Source of the DNA: Paenibacillus brasilensis
GTDB taxonomy: Bacteria > Bacillota > Bacilli > Paenibacillales > Paenibacillaceae
NCBI RefSeq assembly: GCF_009363115.1
Contig: NZ_CP045298.1
Span: 868,001-932,000 of the forward strand
Length of the DNA stretch: 64,000 nt
Direction: 5' to 3'
Of this stretch, positions 27,237 to 36,169 are shown one piece after another (within the stretch, counting starts at the first letter, position 1; each line of letters opens with the position of its first letter). A program made the translations under genes and the position numbers. Below the pieces are notes generated by a model. The model was given only the letters and a program-made list of their open reading frames with translations. It was not told where the DNA came from and did no database searches.

Positions 27237-28409
27237 TTATTTTCTTACAACACCGCTTTGTTCTGCGACGATTTTTACTGCTTTACTAACTGCTGAGCTT
27301 ACTCTTTTGTCAATCGCATCTGGAACGATATAGGTATCATCAAGCTCCTCATCTGTCACCAGATCTGCGATGCTTCTGGCTGCCGCTAATTTCATTTCCA
27401 TCGTGATGTCCGTGGCTTTGGCATCAAACGCGCCTCTAAAAATACCGGGGAATGCCAGCAGGTTATTGATTTGGTTGTGAAAATCCGATCTGCCGGTCGC
27501 AACAATTCTTGCTCCGCCTTTGTGTGCTTCCTCCGGCAAAATTTCCGGAATCGGATTGGCAAGGGCAAAAATGATGCTTTCATTGCTCATGGTTTGCACC
27601 ATTTCTGTTGTCATCACATCTGCAACCGATAAGCCGATAAAGATGTCCTTGCCTTTGATGACTTCTGCCAGGCTGCCTGTTTCTTTATCACGATTTGTCA
27701 GCTTGGCGATTTGCTGCTGAGGCTCATTGAGAGAGGTGTCGCCTTCGACCAAGGCACCATTCATATCGCAGAGGACTATACGCTTCGCTCCTGCAACAAG
27801 CAATAGCTTGGCGGTGGCAATCCCCGAAGCTCCTGCTCCATTGATGACGATGCGCACATCCTCTATTTTTTTGCCCACAAGTTTCAAGGCATTAAATAAC
27901 CCTGCAAGCACAGCAACTGCCGTTCCATGCTGATCATCATGATAAACCGGGATGTTCAGTTTTTCTTTTAATTTGTCTTCAATATAAAAGCATTCTGGCG
28001 CCTTGATGTCTTCAAGATGAATGCCTCCAAAACCTGGGGCGATCACTTCAACCGTGCGCACAAACTCGTCTGGATCAGTGCTGTCGATACAGATGGGGAA
28101 CGCATTCACCCCACCAAATTCTTTGAGCAGCAAGGCCTTGCCCTCAATGACGGGCAGCCCTGCCTCAGGACCAATATCCCCCAGACCCAGCACGGCTGTC
28201 CCATTCGTCAGAATCGCCACGGTGCTCCCTTTAATCGTGTATTCATAGGCTTTGCTCTTATCTTTGGCGATTTCCTTGCATGGCTCGGCAACGCCAGGTG
28301 TATAAGCTATCGCTAAATCCTGTTTACTTACGACCGGTACTGTCCCCGTAATCTCCAGCTTACCGTTTCTTACGCGGTGTGCCTGTAAGGCGGCTTCTTT
28401 TATACTCAT
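27237..28409 (-). CDS. Malic enzyme, probable oxaloacetate-decarboxylating partner of citrate lyase
   Basis: 390 aa NAD(P)-dependent malic enzyme family, short bacterial type. Motifs: AIAYTPGVAEPCKEIAKDKS, the substrate/metal site VYHDDQHGTAVAVLAGL, the Rossmann nucleotide site VINGAGASGIATAKLLLVAGA, and FALANPIPEI. Because it lies inside the cit operon between citF and citC, its likely job is decarboxylation of the oxaloacetate released by citrate lyase to pyruvate, as CitM does in Lactococcus. Ordinary malate oxidation is the alternative. No oadABG sodium pump is present in the window. Confidence 0.88.
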   Translation of the reverse strand: MSIKEAALQAHRVRNGKLEITGTVPVVSKQDLAIAYTPGVAEPCKEIAKDKSKAYEYTIKGSTVAILTNGTAVLGLGDIGPEAGLPVIEGKALLLKEFGGVNAFPICIDSTDPDEFVRTVEVIAPGFGGIHLEDIKAPECFYIEDKLKEKLNIPVYHDDQHGTAVAVLAGLFNALKLVGKKIEDVRIVINGAGASGIATAKLLLVAGAKRIVLCDMNGALVEGDTSLNEPQQQIAKLTNRDKETGSLAEVIKGKDIFIGLSVADVMTTEMVQTMSNESIIFALANPIPEILPEEAHKGGARIVATGRSDFHNQINNLLAFPGIFRGAFDAKATDITMEMKLAAARSIADLVTDEELDDTYIVPDAIDKRVSSAVSKAVKIVAEQSGVVRK

Positions 28410-28463
28410 AAGTTTGTTTGTACTGAGCAGCTGCTCAATACTTCCTCCTCTTGGTTTATAATT

Positions 28464-30032
28464 TTAGCGTCCTTGTTTCACTTGACGAATGACATCAATT
28501 ACGGAACCATCACGATATTTGATCACACCCACAATTTTATCCTCCCATTGAATCGGCTCTGGTTTGCCGACAATCCGCGTAGCCTTCTCTTGCAGCTCTT
28601 CGATCGTAAAGACAGGAAGCTTGGCGGCTTTGAAGCTAGCCAGGAGATCCTGGCGGAGAGGGTTCACCGCGATGCCCTGATCGGTAACCAGTACGTCAAC
28701 CGTATGACCTGGCGTGATAATGGTATTTACACGATCAAGAATAGCAGGCATTCTTCCGCGAATCAGCGGAGCGACGATGATGGATACTGCAGCGCCTGCG
28801 GCAGTGTCGCAGTGTCCGCCGGAAGCTCCACGGATGACCCCATCGGACCCGGTAATTACGTTCACATTAAAATTCAGATCAATCTCGAGCGCACTCAGCA
28901 CAACAACATCCAGTTGGTGAGCAGCGCAGCCTATATTTTCAGGGCTTGCATAATATTCCGCACAAATTTGTTGATGGAATTTGTTCTTTCTCAGCGATTC
29001 TACGGCACGCAGGTCGAAGCTCTGCACGTCCAAAAGCTTTTCAATCAATCCTTCTTCATGCAGGTCAACGATTTGTTGGGTAATACCACCCAGCGCAAAG
29101 CTTGCTTTGATATTGGCGGCAAGCATTTTTTCCCGCAGAAATCTGGTCGTTGCCAGTGCAGTACCCCCGGAGCCGGTTTGCAATGAGAATCCATCCACGA
29201 AATATCCGGATGCTTCAATCACATCTGCCGCATTTTTGGCAATTAACAGTTCCTTCGGATTCTTCGTGTAACGGGTAGCCCCTGAGACAATCCCCTTCTG
29301 ATCACCGATACGATCCACGACGACCACATAATCCACCTGGGTTTCAGGAATCGCGAATGGAGTGTTCGGATAGGAGACCAAATTGTCAGTGATCATCACA
29401 ACATTGCGCGCATACTGTGCATCTACCATGGCATAACCCAGGGAGCCGCATGCCGATGGAGCTTCGTTTACACTGGAAGTTCCGTTTGCATTGCCGTATG
29501 CATCGCAAGAAGGAGCGCCCAAAAAGGCTACGTCAATCGGGCATTCCCCTGATGCAATCGCTCTTGCGCGACCACCGTGAGAGTTAATCGTCACCGGAAT
29601 ATCAAACCATCCGTAGGAATATGCCTGAGCCAGCTCGCCTCTAAGGCCACTGGTCTCGATTCTGCGGATGACACCGTTTCGCACATGCTCTACCAACGGC
29701 GCATGAATATCCGTCAAGGAGCTGGCTGCCAGGACAAGATCACGAATACCCATTTGGGCGATTTTATCAATAACCATATTCACGATAAAGTCCCCGTTGC
29801 GGAAATGGTGATGGAACGAGATCGTCATCCCATTACGCAAGCCCGTAGCTTCAATGGCTTTCTCCATCGAATCCATGATTTTGTTTTTGGCAGGATTTCG
29901 CTGGCGGTCTTTTAACCGCTCTGTATTTTTAAATTGTCCGTAAGTCGATTTGCGATCAAAGGGAGTTATCGCATCAAGTCCCTCAATAGCTACAGGAATT
30001 TCTCTCCCAGCACCGTTTAACATAACATTCAC
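28464..30032 (-). CDS. citF: Citrate lyase alpha subunit CitF (citrate:acetyl-ACP transferase)
   Basis: 522 aa. It swaps acetate on the acyl carrier for citrate, giving citryl-ACP. Family features: VAIEGLDAITPFDRKSTYGQ near the start, GLRNGMTISFHHHFRNGD at about 64-81, VAFLGAPSCDAYGNANG, and GSDGVIRGASGGHCDTAAGA. The start ATG lies 1 base after the citE stop region, so citDEF is tightly packed. It is the large subunit of the alpha-beta-gamma hexamer. Confidence 0.95.
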   Translation of the reverse strand: MNVMLNGAGREIPVAIEGLDAITPFDRKSTYGQFKNTERLKDRQRNPAKNKIMDSMEKAIEATGLRNGMTISFHHHFRNGDFIVNMVIDKIAQMGIRDLVLAASSLTDIHAPLVEHVRNGVIRRIETSGLRGELAQAYSYGWFDIPVTINSHGGRARAIASGECPIDVAFLGAPSCDAYGNANGTSSVNEAPSACGSLGYAMVDAQYARNVVMITDNLVSYPNTPFAIPETQVDYVVVVDRIGDQKGIVSGATRYTKNPKELLIAKNAADVIEASGYFVDGFSLQTGSGGTALATTRFLREKMLAANIKASFALGGITQQIVDLHEEGLIEKLLDVQSFDLRAVESLRKNKFHQQICAEYYASPENIGCAAHQLDVVVLSALEIDLNFNVNVITGSDGVIRGASGGHCDTAAGAAVSIIVAPLIRGRMPAILDRVNTIITPGHTVDVLVTDQGIAVNPLRQDLLASFKAAKLPVFTIEELQEKATRIVGKPEPIQWEDKIVGVIKYRDGSVIDVIRQVKQGR

Positions 30033-30033
30033 C

Positions 30034-30915
30034 TTACTCTATATTTATTTTTGCCGCTTCCGCCAGATCAAGTACTCTACGTGCACGTTCTACAATCGGA
30101 CGGTCAATCATTTTACCGTCGAGACTGATCACACCCGAGCCTTTTGCCTCCGCTTCGAGACTGGCCTCGATGATCCGCTTTGATTTTTTGATCTCTGCTT
30201 CTGTTGGCGTATAGATGCGATTTACAATCTCGATCTGACGTGGATTAATAATGGATTTGCCATCAAAGCCTAGCTGTTTGATCAGCTTCACCTCGCCCGC
30301 GAAGCCCTCCTCATTATTTACATCCGAGTAGACTGTATCGACAGCAGCAATGCCAGCAGCTCTGGCTGCAAATAATATAAGGCTTCGTGCTGTCAGCAGC
30401 TCAATGCCTTCTGGCGAGCGTGTTGTCTTCAGGTCTGTAACAAAATCCTCCGCTCCAATGGCGATGCCGATAAGCCGCTTGCTGGCAACCGCAATTTGCG
30501 CCGCGTTCAATGCGCCCTTGCCACTCTCAACCGCTGCAAAAAGCTTGATTGTCCCTTGCTCCATGCCGATCTTTTGTTCAATTTCGGTAATCAATTCATC
30601 CGCCTCAATCACGTCATCGGCGGTCTCCGTTTTTGGCAATCGAATGGCAGTTGGCTTCGCTCGCACAATCGCTTCAAAATCGTCTCTGCCATACGGCGTA
30701 TTGAGTGGGTTTACCCTGACCAGCACCTCGATGCCTCCGAAATCAAAGGTTTTCAAAGCCTGGTAAACCAGCAAACGTGCCGCATCTTTTTCGTATAGGG
30801 AAACGGAATCCTCAAGGTCGATCATAATCGAATCTGCCCCATAGATATGGGCGTCCCGGATCATCCCTGGGTTATTCCCTGGAACATACAACATGGTCCT
30901 TCTCAGTTTCTGCAT
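30034..30915 (-). CDS. citE: Citrate lyase beta subunit CitE (citryl-ACP lyase)
   Basis: 293 aa TIM-barrel of the HpcH/HpaI/CitE type, starting MQKLRRTMLYVPGNNPGMIR. Magnesium and substrate residues are expected in GADSIMIDLEDSV (about 29-41), VRVNPLNTPYGRDD, KLFAAVESGKGALN and IGIAIGAEDF. It cleaves citryl-ACP to oxaloacetate and acetyl-ACP. It starts directly at the citD stop. Confidence 0.95.
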   Translation of the reverse strand: MQKLRRTMLYVPGNNPGMIRDAHIYGADSIMIDLEDSVSLYEKDAARLLVYQALKTFDFGGIEVLVRVNPLNTPYGRDDFEAIVRAKPTAIRLPKTETADDVIEADELITEIEQKIGMEQGTIKLFAAVESGKGALNAAQIAVASKRLIGIAIGAEDFVTDLKTTRSPEGIELLTARSLILFAARAAGIAAVDTVYSDVNNEEGFAGEVKLIKQLGFDGKSIINPRQIEIVNRIYTPTEAEIKKSKRIIEASLEAEAKGSGVISLDGKMIDRPIVERARRVLDLAEAAKINIE

Positions 30916-31209
30916 CTATTCCGCCTCCCATGGTCGGCAGTCGCCCTCGACCACTCTGCTTACGGCTGTCATTACTCTAGCCTTAATGGCGCAATCCAGT
31001 GCGCCTTTATCATTCGCGCGGATATACGCATGCTCAATGCCCATTTCTTGTAATGTTTCGAGAATCACTTTGCGAATCTGGTTCCCAAACTGGTTCTCTA
31101 CTGTACTTTTCAACTCGATTTCAATACCCTTCGTCCCGTTCGGCTCGATGGAAATCATAATATCGCTTGATTCCAGTGTACCGGCCATGCCTACTTGCTG
31201 AATAATCAA
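30916..31209 (-). CDS. citD: Citrate lyase gamma subunit CitD (acyl carrier)
   Basis: 97 aa. MIIQQVGMAGTLESSDIMIS places Ser14 at the site that carries the phosphoribosyl-dephospho-CoA group in characterised CitD. The rest matches the family (SIEPNGTKGIEIELKSTVEN, YIRANDKGALDCAIKARVMT). It is the first of the packed citDEF genes and follows the histidine kinase gene by 45 bases. Confidence 0.95.
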   Translation of the reverse strand: MIIQQVGMAGTLESSDIMISIEPNGTKGIEIELKSTVENQFGNQIRKVILETLQEMGIEHAYIRANDKGALDCAIKARVMTAVSRVVEGDCRPWEAE

Positions 31210-31254
31210 TGTCTACACCTCTTTTGCCAATTGGATGGTAGTTAATCCCCATCT

Positions 31255-33498
31255 TCAGGATTGCAAAACCTTATAAATCATTTGTGCCATATCTGAACCT
31301 GCTACAGGCTTACACATGTATTCATCAATGATCAATCTCTCCTTGTATGTCACCACAAGATCCTCGACGTAACCGGTAATCAGGATGATCTTCATACTTG
31401 GGTTGATTACCTTGATACGTTCAGCCAATTCCGTACCCGTCAGATAAGGCATGGCCTGATCCGTAATGACCAGATCGTAATGGTTTGGGGACTTTTCGAA
31501 CCGTTGCAATGCTTCCACACTGTCTGATTCTGTCTCAACATGGAAACCATACAATTCCAGTCCTTTTCTCATCGCTTTCAATACTCGCTGTTTATCATCG
31601 ACCAAAAGGATGCGCTTTTGTTCAGTAAATACAAGGTTCTTATTTATCTCTGTCTCTTTTGCTACAAACTCCGTTTTCGGCAGATACACCGTAAACGTAC
31701 TACCCTTGCCCAGCTTCGAATCCACGGTAATGAATCCTTGATGTTTTTCGAGAATGCTTTGGACGATATACAATCCAAGCCCCGTACCCTCTCCTGTCGG
31801 TTTGGTTGTGAAAAAAGGATCAAAGATTTTCTGCAAGGTGTCATCACTCATCCCTCTACCCGTATCCGAGACAGATAAAGTAACGTAATCGCTGACTTCC
31901 AGGACGTTCTCGCGGATTTTTTTTATCTCTTGTAAGGGAATGGTATCCAATATGATTTTTAGTTCGCCACCGGTTGTTTTCATTGCTTGGTAGGCATTGT
32001 TGCACAGGTTCATAATGACTTGATGAATCTGTACTTTATTTGCAAAAATTACGGCTGAATCTACCCGTTTTTTGAATACAGCATTCACTTTGGGCGAGAG
32101 GAAGGATTTTATGAGTCCCAGTGCCTCTTTGACCTGCTCTTCAACTTTGACCGGAGCGTTTTTCTTGACCTTTCCACTCTCCAGCCGGCTCAATAGCAGG
32201 ATTTCCTCGATTATCAATCTTGCTTTCTCGGAAGCATCATAAATCTCACTTACGTAATCATAAATTTCTTCAGTAGGTTCTATCCTGCTAAGCAGAATTT
32301 CTGCATAGCCTCTGATGGGAGTTAGCAAATTATTAAAATCATGGGCAATTTCCCCTGATATCGTACCGATCAACTGTAGCTTCTGCGAGTGCTGCAATTG
32401 TAGGTCTTTTTTTCTCAACAGCTCGTTTTTGTTATTCAGTTCCCGCAAATACCTCGTCTCGTATTCAAGAGCCTCTTTATTTTTCTTCGTCCTCATGATG
32501 ATATAAACGGCACAAGCCAACGTCAGGACGATCATTGAAAAAATCTCAATGGTTTTAATTCTATTTTTTTCAATCGGTTCTCTCACATCATCGTAGTTCA
32601 TGGCGGCGGCTACCACCCAAAACGAGTCACCGAGATGAAAACGGGAAAATGCCTCGATCTTTTTCGTCTTGGTATAGAATTCGTCACCCCACCAATACGA
32701 ATCGTAGAAAGCTGAGCCTTGTTCCTGGGTAAGCTGCATTTTGAACAGTTTCTCCAGGTCGCGGTAATCAAGCCCCGGGTATTTGGCCTTAATCGCTGAG
32801 AGCGATAACCCGATATTTGCTTCGCTCGGGTGCATGAGATAGTAGCCTTGCTGATCCTTGACATGGATATAACCCTTGGTCCCCACACGAATCGGCTTCA
32901 ACAGCTTCTCATACACAGCGTTTAGATTTACCACACTGATGAGCGCACCTTGAAATTTCCCATCGAGATAAACAGGCTGAAACAGATGCACAATGTAATT
33001 ACCTTTACTTTCCATCTTAGCGCTTGCAATGAATGGTTTTTTTTCTCGCAGCACCCTTTGTATATCATTCTTGATTAATTCATAGGCTTTAATCGTATCC
33101 GTATGATTGCGCTTGGGAAAAGTGTGTACTATTTTCCCCTCCAGGTTCACCTGGCTAACCCGATAGATGCTATCTTTTTTGGCGGCATAATAAGCAGACA
33201 GGTTTTCGTCAATCACAGCTTCATTCTTATTTGCTATGGCGAGCGACATCTGCCGGTTGCCCGTCAATATTTGCAGCGTGTGCATTTGCTCATCGAAAAA
33301 GGATTCAATTGACGTGCTGTTTAACTTGGCAATCGTTAGCAATTGCTGCTGCTGCTGTTCAATTACGGTACGTTCTCCGTCCATATACGAGCCGTAGGCC
33401 ATCCACAGCAGAACTAGAAAAGAAATCGGAAGCGCTAGCATCGTGATGAATGAAAAATGGCTTCGAAAATGAAACAGTATCTCTCTTTGAAATCTCAT
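31255..33498 (-). CDS. Hybrid sensor histidine kinase with extracellular Cache domain
   Basis: 747 aa. Transmembrane helix at about 15-35; double-Cache type sensor at about 36-300 (HLFQPVYLDGKFQGALISVV, then GTKGYIHVKDQQGYYLMHPS); second helix at about 315-335. HisKA has GEIAHDFNNLLTPIRG with His near 386. The HATPase_c domain carries N, G1 and G2 boxes (NLCNNAYQAM, SDTGRGMS, GEGTGLGLYIV). The C-terminal receiver domain is at about 630-747 with Asp near 680 (VITDQAMP). It is the first gene of the operon that continues into citDEF, so it probably senses citrate or a related ligand. Typical CitA kinases have a PAS sensor and no receiver, so this is a different type. Confidence 0.9.
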   Translation of the reverse strand: MRFQREILFHFRSHFSFITMLALPISFLVLLWMAYGSYMDGERTVIEQQQQQLLTIAKLNSTSIESFFDEQMHTLQILTGNRQMSLAIANKNEAVIDENLSAYYAAKKDSIYRVSQVNLEGKIVHTFPKRNHTDTIKAYELIKNDIQRVLREKKPFIASAKMESKGNYIVHLFQPVYLDGKFQGALISVVNLNAVYEKLLKPIRVGTKGYIHVKDQQGYYLMHPSEANIGLSLSAIKAKYPGLDYRDLEKLFKMQLTQEQGSAFYDSYWWGDEFYTKTKKIEAFSRFHLGDSFWVVAAAMNYDDVREPIEKNRIKTIEIFSMIVLTLACAVYIIMRTKKNKEALEYETRYLRELNNKNELLRKKDLQLQHSQKLQLIGTISGEIAHDFNNLLTPIRGYAEILLSRIEPTEEIYDYVSEIYDASEKARLIIEEILLLSRLESGKVKKNAPVKVEEQVKEALGLIKSFLSPKVNAVFKKRVDSAVIFANKVQIHQVIMNLCNNAYQAMKTTGGELKIILDTIPLQEIKKIRENVLEVSDYVTLSVSDTGRGMSDDTLQKIFDPFFTTKPTGEGTGLGLYIVQSILEKHQGFITVDSKLGKGSTFTVYLPKTEFVAKETEINKNLVFTEQKRILLVDDKQRVLKAMRKGLELYGFHVETESDSVEALQRFEKSPNHYDLVITDQAMPYLTGTELAERIKVINPSMKIILITGYVEDLVVTYKERLIIDEYMCKPVAGSDMAQMIYKVLQS

Positions 33499-33616
33499 CC
33501 TGTTTTACCATCTCCATCGAGCTACTAGCCCATGAGTCCCTAGTGCTAGGCTAGTTCGCTTCCGATTATATCAGCTATTCACGTTCGTCTACTAAATAGT
33601 GTCTCAAGACAACTTC

Positions 33617-33671
33617 ATTGTAATGACAAGATCTTAAAGTATCCTGTCAAATTATTAATTTTTTTTAAGAT
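33617..33671 (-). promoter_or_regulatory. Regulated promoter of the kinase-citDEF operon
   Basis: Minus strand: distal arm CTTAAAAA (33662-33669), then the 16-mer CAGGATACTTTAAGAT (33631-33646), 8 bases, then TACAAT (33617-33622). The same layout with identical spacing is found before the transporter gene. There is no SigA -35, which suits an activator-dependent promoter. It is 119 bases before the kinase start. Confidence 0.75.
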
Positions 33672-33680
33672 TTCACTCCC

Positions 33681-35030
33681 TTAGTGTGTAATATATCGCA
33701 GCAGGAAAATAGCAAGTGTTACCGTTGCTGCACCACCGAGACGTGTGGATACCTGGGCAAATGGCATGAGTCCCATTCTATCGGCTGCAGAAAGGATCGC
33801 AACATCCCCTGTTCCACCTTGACTGCATCGAGTAGAAGTAATAATCGCAGCTTCAACCGGATACATTTTCATCCACTTACCAGCAAAATAGCCACCCACA
33901 ACCACGGTTAATACAGTTACAAAAATGGTGATGAAATAAGCAGGGCTAATTACAGAAATCAGTGCCTCCCATGGTGTTTTAGCAACACCTACCGCAAGCA
34001 GGAGCGGGTATGTTACGGCGATAACAAAGAAACGCTGCATTTGTTGCGCTCCGTCTTCAAGGAATTTTGGCAACCAACCAAAATATTTTGCCAGGAATGC
34101 CGCAAAGAGCATTACGATCGGACCAGGCAGGCCAATAAACTCAGCCGCTAAGATACCTACCATGAAGAATCCAATAGCTAAAATGGCTCCGGCAGCCATT
34201 TGGTAAAGATCAAGTGGTTTTTTGTTTTTATCCTCTGCAAGTCCCAGAACATCGCTATCCCCTGTTTTGAGTAGCGTGCCGTTACCTGTAAGTTCTGGTT
34301 TTCTATCTCCCAGTTGTTTCAACAAGCCTGCCAGGATAATAGCACACAAGCTACCCAACATGACCGCAGGAATAACCATGGCAAATTGTTCACCTTGGGT
34401 CGAACCTAAAATTTGGCTGTAGCCGATAGAGAGTGGAATCGCACCTTCACCAACGCCTCCCGCCATGATAGGAACTAGGATGTAAAACAAGGTATCATAC
34501 GCAGGAATTCCCAAAGCCACACCTGTAAGCAAACCGACGCCTGTTCCGAGAATGGATCCGATCGTCAAAGGGACAGCCAAGCGAACGACCGCTTTTATCA
34601 TGAGTTCCCGGTTCATACCAAGAATACTACCAGCGATAACAATTGCGATGTACACATACAGGAAATTGGTATTATCCATAAAGACAGTAACGGAATCAAT
34701 GGCTGACTGCGGGAGAAGATGAGCATACACCATGTAAGAAGGAACAAACGTTGCCATAATTGCAGCGCCCCCGATATCCTTTAGAACAGGGATTCGTTTT
34801 CCAATTTCCGCCAAAATAAAACCGTACAATACCATGACAGATACAGCCCCGGGCATATCATTACCGAGCTTTCCGTAGTTCATCAGCAAGTAGACAACAG
34901 CCATAAACGGGATGTAAAGGCCTACAGGAATGACACCTCCAATCTTGTAATTCAACACCTTTTGCCATTTGGAATTTGTTCGTGGCTGTAGCTTAAGCTC
35001 TGCGGCTTCTTGTAGATTATTAGTGACCAC
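33681..35030 (-). CDS. 2-hydroxycarboxylate transporter family citrate carrier
   Basis: 449 aa with about 11 membrane segments. The two re-entrant GGXG motifs of the 2HCT family are visible: IMAGGVGEGAIPLSIGYSQI (about residues 191-210) and CSQGGTGDVAILSAADRMGL (about 404-423). Family members include Klebsiella CitS (Na+/citrate), Lactobacillales CitP (citrate/lactate exchange), CimH and MaeN. Context next to citrate lyase makes citrate the likely substrate; the coupling ion or exchange partner cannot be read. It has its own promoter (35148-35200). Confidence 0.92.
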   Translation of the reverse strand: MVTNNLQEAAELKLQPRTNSKWQKVLNYKIGGVIPVGLYIPFMAVVYLLMNYGKLGNDMPGAVSVMVLYGFILAEIGKRIPVLKDIGGAAIMATFVPSYMVYAHLLPQSAIDSVTVFMDNTNFLYVYIAIVIAGSILGMNRELMIKAVVRLAVPLTIGSILGTGVGLLTGVALGIPAYDTLFYILVPIMAGGVGEGAIPLSIGYSQILGSTQGEQFAMVIPAVMLGSLCAIILAGLLKQLGDRKPELTGNGTLLKTGDSDVLGLAEDKNKKPLDLYQMAAGAILAIGFFMVGILAAEFIGLPGPIVMLFAAFLAKYFGWLPKFLEDGAQQMQRFFVIAVTYPLLLAVGVAKTPWEALISVISPAYFITIFVTVLTVVVGGYFAGKWMKMYPVEAAIITSTRCSQGGTGDVAILSAADRMGLMPFAQVSTRLGGAATVTLAIFLLRYITH

Positions 35031-35147
35031 TTGATCGCCTCCTTGAGATCAATCTGCGTTTTATCCTCGAATCAATCGCTAACCCAGGTATTTAAAAGAT
35101 TTGTAGTAGAACGTTTTTTCACTCATTGGATGATTCGAGATAACTAT

Positions 35148-35200
35148 ATTGTAAAAAGCAAATCTTAAAGTATCCTGATTAATCCTTAAATGTTTTTAAG
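35148..35200 (-). promoter_or_regulatory. Regulated promoter of the citrate carrier gene
   Basis: Minus strand: distal arm CTTAAAAA (35193-35200), the 16-mer CAGGATACTTTAAGAT (35162-35177), 8 bases, TACAAT (35148-35153). The 16-mer and both spacings are the same as upstream of the kinase gene, while other bases differ. An additional TTTAAGGAT at 35182-35190 echoes the box 20 bases away. Confidence 0.78.
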
Positions 35201-35383
35201 AACCATGCGATAAAATTATGTCAGCGTTTTCAATACAAAAAAACTACAGTTGACTCATTTACTAAAACAGCTTGTTCAGTATTTTGCATAATTCGATTCC
35301 CAACGCTCGTAAGTACAATATATAAAGTTATGTACTCCCCCTTGTTTCCAAATTAAGGGTGGTTAGAGAAATAATTAGTCGTA

Positions 35384-35424
35384 GAAAAAAAGCCCCCCCG
35401 AGTCCATCGGCGTGCTTTCAAGAG
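35384..35424 (-). terminator. Terminator after the response regulator gene
   Basis: Minus strand: AAGCACGCCGA and TCGGGGGGGCTT can pair around TGGAC, followed by a run of T. Pairing is imperfect. Confidence 0.55.
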
Positions 35425-35458
35425 AACGTATACAATTGGATAGAATTATATAGTTAAT

Positions 35459-36169
35459 CTATCTTTCAACGGAAAAACGATATCCGATTCCCCAGACGGT
35501 TTTGATATATTTCGGATTAGTGGGATTTTCCTCAATTTTGGTCCGCAGATGTCTGATATAGACCATAATCGTATTATTATCGACAACCGTATCTTTCCAG
35601 ATGTTTTGATATAGCTGTTCTTTCGAAAAGACCTGATTAGGATGCTCCATAAAAAATTTCATGAGTTGTAATTCTTTTGATGACAACGCAATTTCCTGAT
35701 TATTTTTATGAAACGTATAGGTATGATGATTGAATAGAAATGGTCCCAATGCAATGCGTGAGGCTTGTTGTTTTGATTCCTGCAGCTGGCGAAATCTTTT
35801 AATCTGGTTCTTTACCTGAGCACAAAGCACAGGAGGACTAAATGGCTTGGTAATATAGGCATCTGCCCCAAGTCCAAGTCCAATGATCTGATCTGTGTCT
35901 TCTTTTTTCCCGCTCAGAAAAATGATCGGCGTATGGATGCCCATATTGCGCGTTTGACCAAGCACATCATAGCCATCAATATTTTCCATCATAATGTCCA
36001 GGATGACGAGATCGAACGGCTCCTCGCTAATCATCCGCATGGCTTCCATGCCGTTTTCAGCCTGAAGCACAACCATTCCGTCGCCTTCAAGAACCGTTTT
36101 AATCAATTTTCTGATTGCGTTCTCATCATCAACAACCAATACTCTCGGTTTGCTCATTCTTGACCCCAT
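35459..36169 (-). CDS. OmpR/PhoB-family response regulator
   Basis: 236 aa. The receiver domain (about 5-120) has the phosphoacceptor Asp near residue 58 (LVILDIMMENIDG) and the conserved lysine in AYITKPFSPP. The C-terminal winged helix (about 135-234) ends KEQLYQNIWKDTVVDNNTIM and KYIKTVWGIGYRF, typical OmpR/PhoB class. It stands upstream of the citrate carrier and is the only response regulator in the window, so it likely partners the Cache hybrid kinase and binds the repeated boxes before the two cit promoters. Pairing an OmpR-type regulator with citrate genes differs from the CitB class. Confidence 0.9.
   Translation of the reverse strand: MGSRMSKPRVLVVDDENAIRKLIKTVLEGDGMVVLQAENGMEAMRMISEEPFDLVILDIMMENIDGYDVLGQTRNMGIHTPIIFLSGKKEDTDQIIGLGLGADAYITKPFSPPVLCAQVKNQIKRFRQLQESKQQASRIALGPFLFNHHTYTFHKNNQEIALSSKELQLMKFFMEHPNQVFSKEQLYQNIWKDTVVDNNTIMVYIRHLRTKIEENPTNPKYIKTVWGIGYRFSVER

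Larger units (their letters stand above)
35031..35458. other. Regulatory region between response regulator and citrate carrier
   Basis: Contains the carrier promoter (35148-35200) and the terminator after the response regulator (35384-35424). The 180 bases between them are AT-rich with no open frame worth reporting. Confidence 0.6.

Noticed and set aside
28473..29186. Plus-strand open frame of 237 codons
   Set aside because: Antisense to citF; composition typical of a shadow frame.
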